This document shows positions 1 to 10,659 of a stretch of 64,000 bases of DNA, piece after piece. This stretch comes from Conchocele bisecta (Eukaryota; Mollusca; Bivalvia; Lucinida; Thyasiridae), in assembly GCA_029237695.1 (NCBI GenBank), contig CM055266.1, positions 109,633,370 through 109,697,369 of the forward strand, in the 5' to 3' direction. The stretch's first letter is position 1; each line of letters starts with the position of its first letter. The translations under genes were made by a program, and so were the position numbers. A model generated the notes under the pieces. It saw only the letters and a program-made list of their open reading frames with translations. It was not told where the DNA came from and did not search any database.

Positions 1-65
1 AAAGATAGTGAGTCCATACCACAGTTATGCACAAATAGCGTTAAAATATAAAACAGAACAGAACA

Positions 66-350
66 GTAGCCGATTTCATCAAAATTGCAAAGTATACTTT
101 TCTAGCAAAGTATACTTTGAGGGAGTAATCATTTATTTTTCCTGAAATGCATTATTTCATATAGAACTAACGACTGCATATATTTGATGATTAAAAGTAT
201 GCAGAATTATTATACTGAATTTATTACATTATCACAGCCAAAATGGCTGTGATAATGTAATAAATTCAGTATAATAACAAATAATAACTTTATCCTTAAA
301 TTGAAAAGTTCTCCCTCAATGTATACTTTGCTAGATAAGTATTGTAACAA
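66..350. mobile_element. Palindromic MITE, family 1 (copy a)
   Basis: A non-coding element with terminal inverted repeats of the type GTAGCCGATTTCA..., and a strong central hairpin at about 207-277 whose loop is the word ccaaaatgg. The inner arms carry the phrase GCAAAGTATACTTT repeated in both orientations. The right terminus is degraded after about 340. Five other copies lie in this window (1650, 48337, 50682, 52798 and 59729), which shows that it is dispersed rather than local. No coding capacity; presumably mobilised by a transposase encoded elsewhere. Confidence 0.8.
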
Positions 351-1649
351 ACGCAAGCGAGCGGTCTTACGATTTGTTTTTGTATCAGGATGGCTTATGG
401 AGAGTCAATGATAGATGTTTATTCAGGTATTCAGTTTATTATCTCAGTGTTATTCTACAACAAGACCATGACGGGTACTGGTAACAATCAGGTGACGACT
501 ACTGGTCACTGGCGAGAATACGCCACATAGATGTTATCCCTTTGCTCTTATGAGCTGAACATTCGATCCTAGCCAATTGGGTTGTATTTATAGGTTCTGA
601 AACTGTACCACATGACGTCACTTGACCAATCATGATGCTTGGGCGTCGGGCAAATCTGTCAAAAATGTCAGCCATCTTGCCAGATTTGCGAGATCGCCAA
701 AAATGACGTCTTTTAACAATTTCACACATTAAAACAGCTGAAAACCTATCTGGCACACCCCAAATATGTAGTTTGTATATTTATCTTGGTATTTACACAA
801 GTAATCAAGAGTGGTTCAGTGCTTTGATAACTTTATGGGACAATTTTGATGCGGAGACGCTGGCGTTTTCGCATTCAAAATTGAGCGCCACTTCAACTTG
901 ATTTTATCCTTAGAATCAACCAAAACAGGAATTTACAGTCTGAAACTTTGTGTAAATGTTCGTCTTACATATTAATCAGGATTTACAAACCAAACCTCGT
1001 GAATATCTGATCAAATAGCTTTAATTTAGCAATTATAATGTGCTTCTCAGGATCTGTCAAATTTGGCAGATCTGCCAAACATGGCCGCTGTCAGAGAGAA
1101 ACCATGAACATGTCCACTTGCCACACTTGGAATGTAAACAAATATAGGACACAATAGGCATGCATGATGTGGGTCAAGACTCTCATAAGATATTCCTTTT
1201 TGCAAGAAAGAGTGAACTAGTCATTGAAACACTTCCATCATCCCAAGAATAAGACTGCCAGACACTGTCAGCAAGGTAGCCAGACATGTTTGTCAGTCTT
1301 ATCACAATTCTGTCAAGTTGCTAGATTTCTTCCTGTGGCCATAACAGATATCAGGCATGTTTGTCTTAGTGAAAATGTGGAAGTATATGCCTGAATTACC
1401 ATTATATTAGCTACAGAGTGTAGATATGTCAATAATAATACCATATTTAGCTTGTCAAAATGAGTCGTGTACCCCACCCACTCAATTTGCATGGGGGTTA
1501 TAATTACACTCAGGTTCTATTCTGTTACAGTATACTTTGCAATGTCGGCTACTGGGCAAGGTAACGCAGGTGTGTGTGTATTATTGTACATAGGAAAGAA
1601 ACACTATCAAAATGTGACGTATTCCCTAAATTACACGACTGTACCGTTC
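351..1649. other. No gene recognised
   Basis: About 1.3 kb of AT-rich DNA with no open frame that resembles a known protein and no obvious tandem or inverted repeat. Short frames here are what chance predicts. Confidence 0.5.
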
Positions 1650-1956
1650 TGTAGCCTATTTGACCAACATTGCAAAGTATACTTTTCTAGAATAGTATAC
1701 TTTGAGAGAGAAATTTTCAATTTGAGGATAAATTTATTAATTTTTATTATACTGAATTTATTACATTATTACAGCCATTTTGGCTGCGATAATGTAATAA
1801 ATTCAGTATAATAAGTTTGCATACTTTTAATCATCATATATATGCAGTGGTTAGTTCTATATGAAATAATGCATTTCAGGCAAAATAAATGATTACTCCC
1901 TCAAAGTACACTTTGCTAAAAAAGTATACTTTGCAATGTTGGTGAAATCGGCTACA
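1650..1956. mobile_element. Palindromic MITE, family 1 (copy b)
   Basis: The best preserved copy of this family. The left end TGTAGCCTATTTGACCAACA pairs with the right end, which read in reverse is TGTAGCCGATTTCACCAACA. Inverted pairing continues through the GCAAAGTATACTTT blocks. The centre (about 1757-1815) forms a hairpin with arms that include TACTGAATTTATTACATTAT. Length about 307 bp. Confidence 0.88.
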
Positions 1957-2177
1957 GGAAAGTATGCTTACTGGTGATTGCTGAAGATAACATTTATGCT
2001 CAAAACGTTGCAATAAACGACTTCTGAAAACAATGACTGTGAAAAAGTGGACTCTTACATGTAAATGACCATGCATATCCCATTTTAGGATATTCACTCG
2101 GACAAACCCGGATATGTCAATAAACGCGCTGTATGTCACGTTTGTAGAGATAATAACTTTGAGCTACAGTTTATTAC

Positions 2178-2812
2178 ACGAGGATGGCCGCGGCCCGCAT
2201 GTCGAGCCCGCCGAGGCATTTGATGGTCTCAGAGTGTATTTATTTGAAGTTTGATGCCCAATAAGCATACAAAGTTTCAATCAAATTTGACTTACGGTTA
2301 CAGAGATAGTAGGTATGTGAAAACTTTAAAGCAAATTTTGACTGAAACTTTAACGCAAACTTCTAAGTCATTTGACCTTGACATAGGGGCACAGGGGCCG
2401 CATGAGTGGGACACAGAATGAATAGTATATGGATGATGACTAATAAGAATATGAAGTTTCAAGTCAATGTGACTTAGGAGATCAGAGATATAAGGTATTT
2501 AAAAACTTTAACGCAGATTTCGGAACGCAAACTTCTAAGTCATTTGACCTTGACCTTGGGCACAGGGGCCGCATGAGTGGGACACAGAATGAATATATGG
2601 ATGATGATTAATAAGCATATGAAGTTTCACGTCAATGTGACTTAGGACTGCAGAGATATAAGGTATTTAAACACTTTAACGCATATTTCGGACGAACGGA
2701 CGGGCGGACGCTCGGACGCTCGGACGCACGCACGCACGGACGCACGGACACCCGGACGTCCTTGTGATCACTAGGTCTCGCTTTCCGCAAGCGGGCTCGA
2801 CAAAAATCATCC
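2178..2812. mobile_element. Pearl/Helitron-like non-autonomous element with ~190-bp core repeats
   Basis: The element begins with the GC-rich phrase GATGGCCGCGGCCCGCATGT. It carries about 2.5-3 core repeats, each holding the phrases 'aagtcatttgacc', 'ggggccgcatgagtgggac' and 'gcagagatataagg'. A run of GGACG/CACG words follows (2695-2760). It ends with a short hairpin, CTTTCCGCAAGCGGG, followed by CTCGACAAAAA. The order (left end, tandem cores, ACGG-type microsatellite, 3' hairpin) matches the pearl-type elements known from bivalves. A related composite is at 44.9-46.3 kb and shares both ends. Confidence 0.7.
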
Positions 2813-3153
2813 ACTTTACAGTGTTCATAGGAACACTATTCAAGAACTCGTACCCCACTTACAACATTACAGTAATCAATGTCTTTATGACATTATATTT
2901 TAGAAAACAGGTCAGATCTGAATTCGTTCTTGTTCTGGCGAAATTGTTAATGGGGTATTAAATGAATTATACGAATTTAAAATCGTTTTACGTTTATATA
3001 CATTAATCCTTCTATTCGGATAATGTCTTGCTTTGTTATGTTGTTTTATTTTTGTAAGATCATAACCAATATACTCGACACTATACATGAAGAACGCAGG
3101 TAACGCATGATCAGCACAGAACTCAGAACCACAATGAATGACCTTCACAATGA

Positions 3154-3201
3154 GTAACCCGAAATGTCCGTCTGAAACGCAGGACGAAATTTCGGGTTAC
3201 A
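3154..3201. repeat. Short inverted repeat
   Basis: GTAACCCGAAATGTCCGTC pairs with its near-complement ending in CGGGTTAC at 3201. It could fold as a hairpin. No coding context. Confidence 0.5.
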
Positions 3202-3235
3202 CAACGGGCTGCCTGTCTACTTTACGAGGCATCAT

Positions 3236-3286
3236 ACCCCCCACCCCCCACCCCCCCCCTCCATCCCCATCCCCCCGCCTAGCTTC
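3236..3286. repeat. C-rich low-complexity tract
   Basis: About 50 bp of mostly C on the plus strand with A and T interruptions. The minus strand is G-rich with several runs of four or more G, so it could form a quadruplex. Confidence 0.7.
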
Positions 3287-3674
3287 ACGAGCATGACACT
3301 TACTATAGTCATGTACCTGGATAAATAGGGCTTATGCGGCCTACAAATAATAATAGAGCATACCTATATTCTGATAAGGACCTATCAGGTGTGATAAAAC
3401 ATGAACGATTTTCTATTGACTGAACAGCGAACAGAGGATACCCTGATATAACACTGCGCAGATGTACAGGCTGTTTCAAGTATGCACTGGTCGAAAATGC
3501 CATAAGCCACATTTATCCAGGCACATCGGCAAATTAGTTAAATACAGTATAACCTCTCTAAACCGGACATCCATACAATCTATTCTATGTCTGCTTTCTG
3601 TATGTATTGTCATATATCACTGTTGATAACGTCTGTTCATATACTTGTTTTGCGGTGCCCATATGCCTGATTTA

Positions 3675-3730
3675 CAGTGGAACCTCTCTAACCGGACACA
3701 CATGGTGTCCAGTTTAGAGAGGTTCCACTG
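3675..3730. mobile_element. Short pogo/Tigger-like palindromic MITE
   Basis: CAGTGGAACCTCTCTAACCG at the left and its complement ending GGTTCCACTG at the right, flanked on both sides by TA, the target duplication of Tc1/mariner-pogo transposases. The whole 56-bp element is a hairpin. Several more copies lie in the window (9250, 34355, 55902 and a cluster to 56345) plus half copies (8529, 34239). Confidence 0.75.
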
Positions 3731-3912
3731 TAAAAGAAACTAGCTCACCACAAGAATCAACAAAATGATCAAGCATACTCACAGGCGGCAGCCCACAGAC
3801 ATACGTCCTTCCACTCAGCAAAGAAAATTGTCGGTGAACCGGAATCTTATTAAGTAAACATAATGTCAGACAACATCGACACATTAATAGCGCAGCTGCT
3901 GCATACAAGTCA

Positions 3913-4108
3913 TTTGTGACTGTGACTGGAGAAATGGGGCTTATGAGATTTGTGACTAGTGTAGCTCCTGATCAAATAGCACACACTTGTAGCCTGATAA
4001 TGATATATATTGCTTGTGAAAAGCATGAAAGGGTGGGTCATTGATGGAATAGCGAACAGTGCAGATCCTCATCAGACCATAGCTCAATTTATCCAGTCAC
4101 AGCCACAT
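3913..4108. mobile_element. MITE family 4, degenerate copy
   Basis: Ends in the family's inverted repeat: TGTGACTGTGACTGGAGAAA at the left and its complement ending TCCAGTCACAGCCACA at the right. Internal phrases (gtagctcctgatcaaa, gaacagtgcagatcctca) match the copies at 18581, 32622, 54298 and 57220. Confidence 0.75.
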
Positions 4109-4270
4109 CTGTCATATTCGGATTTTATAAAACATACGTAAATAAGATTATCCTTTGAAAACCAAAGAACTGCTGTCTGTTCCACGTTTTGCTGCCGACG
4201 ATCGTTTGGCTATTAAACACATTAAATCTAAAAGATATTTAAATGTCAGTACTTTTTCATAAACATAGGA

Positions 4271-5477
4271 GGCTTGTTAACTGCAAAAAATAGGGGTTTG
4301 ACTTCACATCATGATGCAAAGGTCCCCTTTGGTATGGAAGTTCCTTAGGACCATAGAACGTTTTTTTCTCCAAAGACACACGCTCTATCTCATATTCAAG
4401 ATGGCTGCCGGCGGCCATATTGAAAGTATGGCCGACAATATGTAAGTTGAGTTAAATTTCAATTAAACTTATGATTCTTATTTCTAGTGCTGTATGCTAG
4501 CTTCTAAAAATCATGGAGGAATGAAAATCAAATATTGTAGATGTATCTCAATTCCAAGATGGCCGCCGGCAGCCATATTGGAAAAAGAATTACACACAGT
4601 ATACAAGTTCAGCTAAATTTCAATAAAAGTAATGAATTTCTCCTGTTATTTTCAAGTTTCTAAGGGTCATGATGGAATGAATATCTAATACAGAAGCTTT
4701 ATATAAGTTCAAGATGGCCTTCGGTTGCCATATTGGTAAAACGTGCTGACAATATATGTATTTAATGAATTAATGTTATAATGTTACTCTCCTCTTTGAT
4801 ATAGAACTACATATGTGTCATAGAACACTGAATAACACAATTAGTAAGTTGTATCTCGAATCCAAGATGGTCGCTAGCAGCCAATTTTAAATTAAATCCG
4901 AGTTCGCTAACTGTTTGTCGTAGATGCTATTATAAACATATATTCCATCTGTAGACAGTTTTCACTTGAAATAAATGATCTAAGGTATATACATGTAATA
5001 CTATATGTAAACAAAACTGAATCTCAAATCCAAGATGGCTACCATCAATCTTTCGGAAACAGATTAGACATGTATATGTAGAAACACATACAAAATACTG
5101 TTTGGGTCCGGTTGATTCCACAAACTCTTTTTTTCAGACAGTTTTCACTGTATTTAAGTACCATTCGAAAGTAGAACATTTTTCAATATGGTCGTCGGCG
5201 GCCATCTTGAATTTGAGATACGACTTATATATTTGTTAATAATATCCGCCATGAATCTTAGAAGCTTGCATACAACACAACAGATAAATTTGAATGGAAT
5301 TTAGCTAAACTTGCATATGATCGGCTATTTTTTTTACAATATGGCCGCCGCTGGCCATCTTGAAAATGAGATATAGCGTGTGTCTTTGGCTAAAACAGTT
5401 TATATGGTCCTTAGGTACTTCCATACCGAAGGGGACCTTTGCATAATGACTTGAAGTCAATAGTCACTTAACAAGCC
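4271..5477. mobile_element. Foldback element with ~155-bp internal repeats
   Basis: About 130 bp at each end are inverted copies: GGCTTGTTAA at 4271-4280 and TTAACAAGCC at 5468-5477, then shared phrases such as 'gcaaaggtcccc', 'ggtatggaagt' and 'ccaaagacacacgct'. Between them, a block of about 155 bp with the phrase AAGATGGCYGCCGGCAGCCA repeats: five times in plus orientation (near 4402, 4557, 4711, 4864, 5030) and twice inverted (near 5190 and 5340). There is no transposase frame, so the element is non-autonomous. Confidence 0.8.
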
Positions 5478-5986
5478 TACTAAAAACAAAAATGTCACGT
5501 TCATCTGAAAATATCAGACATTCCATCAAATAATGATTTTATACAACTTTTGCAATGGGAATTTAACATAATTTTACAAAATATAACACGCATGAGAAAA
5601 CAACACATACCCCCACAAGACACTAAGAAAACTACGAAACAGTAAACACACCGATGCATGCTACAAAGGAACATTACAGCAATGGTATGCGACAGCCTCG
5701 GCACCATTCTGTGTTTTCACTTCGTACTTTGGACCCACGTCTGAGACAATGGACCTGGTGCAAATTGTGTAAGCAATGTATCCCTATCAGTCTGACCAGG
5801 ACATAGGCTGGTCAGTATTCAGTCAAACATGTTTTGGTCTCCGAAACAACAGTTTGTGACCAATCGATCGATCATATGACTACTTAATGATGATCAGGAT
5901 ATACACTGGCCACATATTCCAATAGAACGATTTCATCAGCCGACCGCACATATACAACATTCGATCCCGTTATGCGGACCTGGGAG
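5478..5986. other. No gene recognised
   Basis: About 500 bp with no recognisable coding or repeat signal. Confidence 0.45.
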
Positions 5987-6025
5987 CCGTTTCCACCAAA
6001 CTTCGTACGATTAAAATGTTCATAA
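5987..6025. mobile_element. Terminal fragment of MITE family 2
   Basis: Holds the family end 'ccgtttccaccaaacttcgt' followed by 'gattaaaatgttcataagtg', the same left end as the full copies at 10107 and 49611. The rest of the element is missing. Confidence 0.6.
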
Positions 6026-6309
6026 GTGCCACTGTACCCGCGCCATCCGCACAATTGAAGGGCTCCGTTGGAGAAAGGAGGTAAATCACTTCCACATTGT
6101 TACACGAATGCCGTTGTTTGACACCGCTCACAGCCATGTTCAAAGTTCAAACGTACAGCATGTGCTGTTTGACCATGGCTGTAGACAATGCTCATTTCGG
6201 GGCCAAGCCATGTGTCTCATGACGTTATTAGAACGCGCCATTACGTCACCACCAGGCCAGTTCTGAAATTTTGAAATTGATGCGGCTGCATCACGCGACG
6301 TATACTATG

Positions 6310-6852
6310 GTGTACGAACGGGTTCAAAACTAAACTGACAGGTGCAGCTATAAAAATATACAGGTGCACCTGTAAATATACAGGTGCAGCTGCAAATATA
6401 CAGGTGCAGTTGTAAAAAAATACAGCTGCACCTGTCAAAATACAGCTGCACCTGTAAAAATATACATGTGCACCTGTAAATGTATAGCTGCACCTGTAAA
6501 ATGTACAGCTGCAGCTGTAAATGTATAGCTGCAGCTGTATTTTTATAGCTGCAGCTATACACGTATTTTACAGATGCAGCTATACATTTACAGGTGCAGC
6601 TGTAAAAAATGCAGGTGCACCGTATATTTTATAGCTGCACCTGTAAGTTTAGTTTTGACCCCGTTCGTACATATGGTGTACGAACGGGGTCAAAAGTAAA
6701 TTGTATTTTTACAGGTGCAGCTGTATTTTGTACAGGTGCAGCTGTATTTTTACAGGTGCAGCTGTATTTTTTACAGGTACACCTGTATATTTACAGCTGC
6801 ACCTGTATTTTTATAGCTGCACCTGTACATTTAGTTTTGACCCCGTTCGTAA
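6310..6852. repeat. E-box hexamer array in a paired repeat element
   Basis: Two adjacent blocks (about 6313-6671 and 6675-6850) are each bounded by inverted copies of GTACGAACGGGGTCAAAA. The interior is a run of 15-20-bp units such as ACAGGTGCAGCTGTAAATAT, alternating orientation, so nearly every unit holds CAGGTG, CACCTG or CAGCTG. I count about 33 CANNTG hexamers in under 500 bp. All frames through it read as short Cys/Tyr-rich peptides that are by-products of the repeat, not genes. Confidence 0.8.
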
Positions 6853-6973
6853 ACCATAGTATGTGTACTGCAGCTGTTTGAATGGAGCAGATTATCAAAG
6901 TACCGAAAGTACTGCATATATGCTCAAATTACACGATATTTCCGACGGAATTGTAACAATAACGTTCGACCAT

Positions 6974-7090
6974 GTCCAGCCGTAGGTAAACGTTTGCCGT
7001 GTCACGAGGGAACTGTTTGAACCACAAGGCCGTAGGCCGCGGATTAAACAGTTCCCGAGTGCCACGGCAAACGTTTACCCACGGCTGGAC
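6974..7090. mobile_element. Palindromic MITE family 3 (copy a)
   Basis: A 117-bp inverted repeat: GTCCAGCCGTAGGTAAACGT at the left pairs with the complement ending CCACGGCTGGAC at the right. The centre is 'aaggccgtaggccgcgg'. A second copy is at 59160-59277 with the same flanking word 'caataacgtt' nearby. Confidence 0.8.
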
Positions 7091-7880
7091 ATTGCCGAAC
7101 CTCATAGTTAAGGGACTTAGCCTCCTTTTTCCACTGACCCCATCAATTACCTCTAAACCCGAGACAGGAGCGGCAGCAAAGGAAATATCACATCCCAATA
7201 TGATATTCTAATTATATTTCTGTCTCCAGAGATGTGGCGAATTATACACGCATATGAACAAAATGTAATTTACAGTCTTTGATGGATGATTAAGACAACA
7301 TCCATCCCACTCGAGAATTGCGGATATGAATTAATTAATAATCATTTTAATCACTTACTGCGTCATACAAGGTCTACCAACAGCTGTGGTGCGGGCACAG
7401 TCCAGAATATAATAACGAGTAGGTAGCTCCGGCTTTTTATTTTTTAATCCTACTAGATAGACGTGTGTATGCATAAGTATGGCATAATTCGTATTTGTCC
7501 CCGCGCCGGTCATTGAGGAATACTTTGTATTTCCCGTCCCACTAAAGCGGCCGGCGACTACTGGTACTACCCAGAACTGCCAGGGCATGATGACCGGTTC
7601 TGTCTAGGGCATGCCCACCGTGCAAGGGGTGTAGCGCGGAATTAGATCGAAATTGGCCGACAGCTACACGCCACATTGGCGCACACTTCGTCTGAATGCA
7701 TAAACCAATGGAAGGTCATCGAGCCAATTCCCGCCCTTAAATATATGCATCATCATCAATTTGTCAACATGATTTAATGTAATGAACAACTAGTAAACCA
7801 GTTTAAACATGGTTTCATCGTGCTAGTGACCGAAATGGAGACCTTTCCACAAGAAACGTCTAAAATCGGTAGGATTGTAC
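7091..7880. other. No gene recognised
   Basis: About 800 bp without a supported gene. No repeat was recognised. Confidence 0.45.
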
Positions 7881-7904
7881 GTAGAGGACATGATTTTTTT
7901 GTAT

Positions 7905-8221
7905 TAGTTCGTTCCCACGAAATAACAATTCGTTCCCTCAATTTAACAATTCGTTCCCTCGAATGAAGAATTCGTTCCAATGATATAACAATTCGTTCCC
8001 ACGAAATGACAATTCCTTCCGTCAATTTAACAATTCGTTTTCCCTTGAATTAACAATTCATTCCCACAATATAACAATTCGTTTCCACGAATTAACAATT
8101 CGTTCCCGTGGGAAAGAATTGTTATTTCGTGGGAACGAATTGTTAAATTGAGGGAACGAATTGTTATTTCGTGGGAAAGAATAAATAAAAACAAAAAGTC
8201 TACGTCCTCTGCGGGGCTCCG
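7905..8221. repeat. Head-to-head array of a 21-bp repeat (locus 1)
   Basis: About ten units of the type AACAATTCGTTCCCACGAAAT run in one orientation to about 8110. The array then switches to the complement, GGGAACGAATTGTTATTTCG. Several units have one or two substitutions. The right flank is the phrase 'tctacgtcctctgcggggct', which recurs beside the sister arrays at 34.7 and 37.0 kb. Confidence 0.85.
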
Positions 8222-8395
8222 GATGATTGGCACAAGAATGAGACAAAAAAAGTGTGTATAAGGTAAATTGATGCAATTCACAGTGAAGCCAAAATAGCAA
8301 TTATTTTAAAAAGTAATGTATTTCTGAAAAGTTGAAAGTAGTAACATGCCAGAGTTGGGCCTATCGTCGCAGCTCTGTCACATTATACAACTGGG

Positions 8396-8530
8396 GACTG
8401 TTTCACTAAACTTCTTACGACTAAAATGTTCTTAAGCGCAAAATTATGCTGGTCTGTAAATTTCACATTAACAGTGTGTTCGTGTGAAACAATTATAGGA
8501 TTCACATTTATTGAGCATAGGCTGCATATG
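8396..8530. mobile_element. Left half of MITE family 2, fused to a pogo-like end
   Basis: Begins 'ctgtttcactaaacttctta' and runs to the family's central hairpin arm 'gcataggctgcatatgcag'. Where the complementary arm should follow, the sequence continues directly as CAGTGGAACCCCTCTAAACC, the pogo-like terminus. Confidence 0.7.
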
Positions 8531-8562
8531 CAGTGGAACCCCTCTAAACCGGACACTTGGGA
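8529..8562. mobile_element. Pogo-like MITE half copy
   Basis: CAGTGGAACCCCTCTAAACC then ggacacttggg. Only one terminus is present; the complementary half is absent. Confidence 0.55.
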
Positions 8563-8580
8563 AAATATGGATATTTACTG

Positions 8581-9142
8581 TCTGTTTCACGAAAGCTGCC
8601 CAAATTTTACGGCTATATACACAATTCAAAAACAAGATTTCTTTTGATAATATTAAATTAAAGGAAAAAATAAGAATGAGCCTTCTTTTTATTTCGTGAA
8701 ATTTGGTCAAATATTGATTTTATTGCGAAAAAATAATTTCCCCATGTTAAATCCCCATAGACATCTTCACGGAGTGAAGATGTCTATGGGGATTTAACAT
8801 GGGGAAATTATTTTGAATTTTAGAAATACTGGACCGATTTTTAAAATTTAACTTTTGTTTTCTTAGTTAGATCATATCCAAGCTATCTAGTCAGGTTTCG
8901 GAGTCAATTTCCAAAAATTTTCGTTTTTTGACGCCTCCCACACTTCCTTACCACTTTTTCCCCCATGTTAAATTCCCATAGACAAATCAATCTTTCGTAA
9001 TAAAATCAATATTTGACCGAATTTCACGAAATAAAAAGAAGGCTCATTCTTAAATTTTCCTTTAATTTAATATTATCGAAAATAATATTGTTTTTGAATT
9101 GTCTATATGGTCGCAACATTTGGGCAGGTTTCGTGAAACAGA
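8581..9142. mobile_element. Foldback element with ~150-bp arms
   Basis: TCTGTTTCACGAAAGCTGCC at the left is matched by the complement ending GTTTCGTGAAACAGA at 9142. The arms match for about 150 bp (shared phrases include 'gaatgagccttctttttatt' and 'aaatattgattttatt'). An inner perfect hairpin at about 8740-8810 has arms built on 'ccccatagacatcttcac'. A partial relative of the middle segment lies near 58660-58860. Confidence 0.8.
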
Positions 9143-9249
9143 CTATAACTTACATGTGTTTCGCTGTTATGCTGTGTTTCTGATTACAATGACTTTTCAT
9201 GACTGCAAAACACTATAATGTGCCATGAAGCGCTCACATGTCTGATTTA

Positions 9250-9318
9250 CAGTGGAACATCTCAATACCGGACACCCTGGGGACCTCCCAGGGTGTCCGG
9301 TTTGGAGAGGTTCCACTG
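9250..9318. mobile_element. Pogo/Tigger-like palindromic MITE
   Basis: CAGTGGAACATCTCAATACC at the left, complement ending GGTTCCACTG at the right, TA on both sides. The centre is the palindrome 'ccctggggacctcccagg'. Entirely a hairpin of 69 bp. Confidence 0.8.
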
Positions 9319-9440
9319 TATCATGCCATGGACCATGGTTCACATATTTGCGACAAGATGGTCCATGACATCACATAATTGTAATATAATTATTATTTCT
9401 GTTTTGATTTTCACCGATATCATGAGTTTCTTTCTCCCCT

Positions 9441-9690
9441 AACAAACTCCTTTCACCCCTAACAAACTGGAATGGGCGGTGATATGCTAATTTTCCGACA
9501 AATCCAATCGTCACAAGAGGATTTTCAGATTAGTCAATTTATGAAAAGGGGGTGTTTTTGTGTTTTAGAAGAAATATGAAAATTACTTGCAAAAAATGCA
9601 GATCCTGATGAGACGGCTCGTTACGAGCCGGCTCATCTGGAGCTGCACTGTTTGCATAAACCGCTATAGCGGGCTTTTGTGTTCAAAGGG
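9441..9690. repeat. Dispersed repeat, copy related to 58385-58560
   Basis: Shares with 58.4 kb the ordered phrases 'aactgg', 'gatatg', 'aatccaatc', 'gaaaattacttgcaaaaa', 'tgcagatcctgatga' and 'ggctcatc'. A short palindrome, GACGGCTCGTTACGAGCCG, sits near 9611. No coding frame. A DNA-transposon remnant is likely but not proven. Confidence 0.55.
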
Positions 9691-10106
9691 TTGAGGAAAC
9701 CTGATTCGTTTAGGTCATGGAAAATACAATTAAACCCGGAGAACAGTGAAACACAACTACCACTGTTGCGTTCATGGGGAGACATACCTGATGAACAAAA
9801 AAAAGAGAAATCTTCAACAAATGGAGATAAAGGAAAGTGTCATTTGTTTTCGTAAAAGTCGTAATTCAGTGCAGAACTCGCTGAAAATAATCGGAAAGGC
9901 TACTTAACTGGTATGTATCAAATGGTATGTGACGTGATTATCAATTAGGAAACGTGATTAAGTATTCATGTATAATTGTTGTACAAAATCGGAAGCTATT
10001 GGACATTATTTTGGTGTTTTGATTTAATCAAGAAATCGCAAAATATGGAAACACGTCTGAACATGAACTGTTCGAAGTGACAGATAGTTTACACATGCAG
10101 CACCTG

Positions 10107-10350
10107 GGGCCCGTTTCATTAAACTTCGTACGACTAAAATGTTCGTAAGTGCAGATTTAGGATCGTCTGGAAATTTCAATTGATGGATTTACATGTATTG
10201 AGATAGGCTGCATATGCAGCCTATGCCTATGCTCAATAAATGTAAATCCAATAATTGTTTACAAGAAAACATTGTTAACGAGAAATTTACAGACTATTAT
10301 AATTTTGCACTTACGAACATTTTAGTCGTACGAAGTTTAGTGAAACGGCC
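10107..10350. mobile_element. Palindromic MITE family 2 (full copy)
   Basis: GGCCCGTTTCATTAAACTTC at the left and its complement ending GAAGTTTAGTGAAACGGCC at the right. Both arms carry 'cgactaaaatgttcgtaagt'. The central palindrome is GCATAGGCTGCATATGCAGC. Flanks 'cacctgg' and 'cacctag' look like a target duplication. Other copies: 49611, 53562 and 57641. Confidence 0.85.
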
Positions 10351-10659
10351 ACCTAGTCCGTCGTGACGATTCGGCGATGAAACAAGAACACGAAGACATA
10401 GTTTAGTTTTATAATATTTTACTGCAACAAGCAAACGTAATGCTTAAACAACAAGCAAACGTAATGTTTAAATAACAAGCAAACGAGTTGGGATTCAGCT
10501 AAGGTCATTTAAGGCCGGGTCAATGGGTTAGTACTAAACAGAACTGAATATTTACAATAAAAAAACTGTATATTCAGCCCCGAACAGAACACCACGACAA
10601 ATTATGGGAAAGTAATATTAAAGGGAATAGGAGGGAAATATATACGGGCTTTACAATCA

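Noticed and set aside
499..756. 85-codon minus-strand frame
   Set aside because: No family resemblance or splice context; consistent with chance.
7905..8190. Heat-shock elements in the TTCGTGGGAACGAA array
   Set aside because: The TTC and GAA words are 4 bp apart rather than the 2-bp spacing of nGAAnnTTCn, so the resemblance is superficial.
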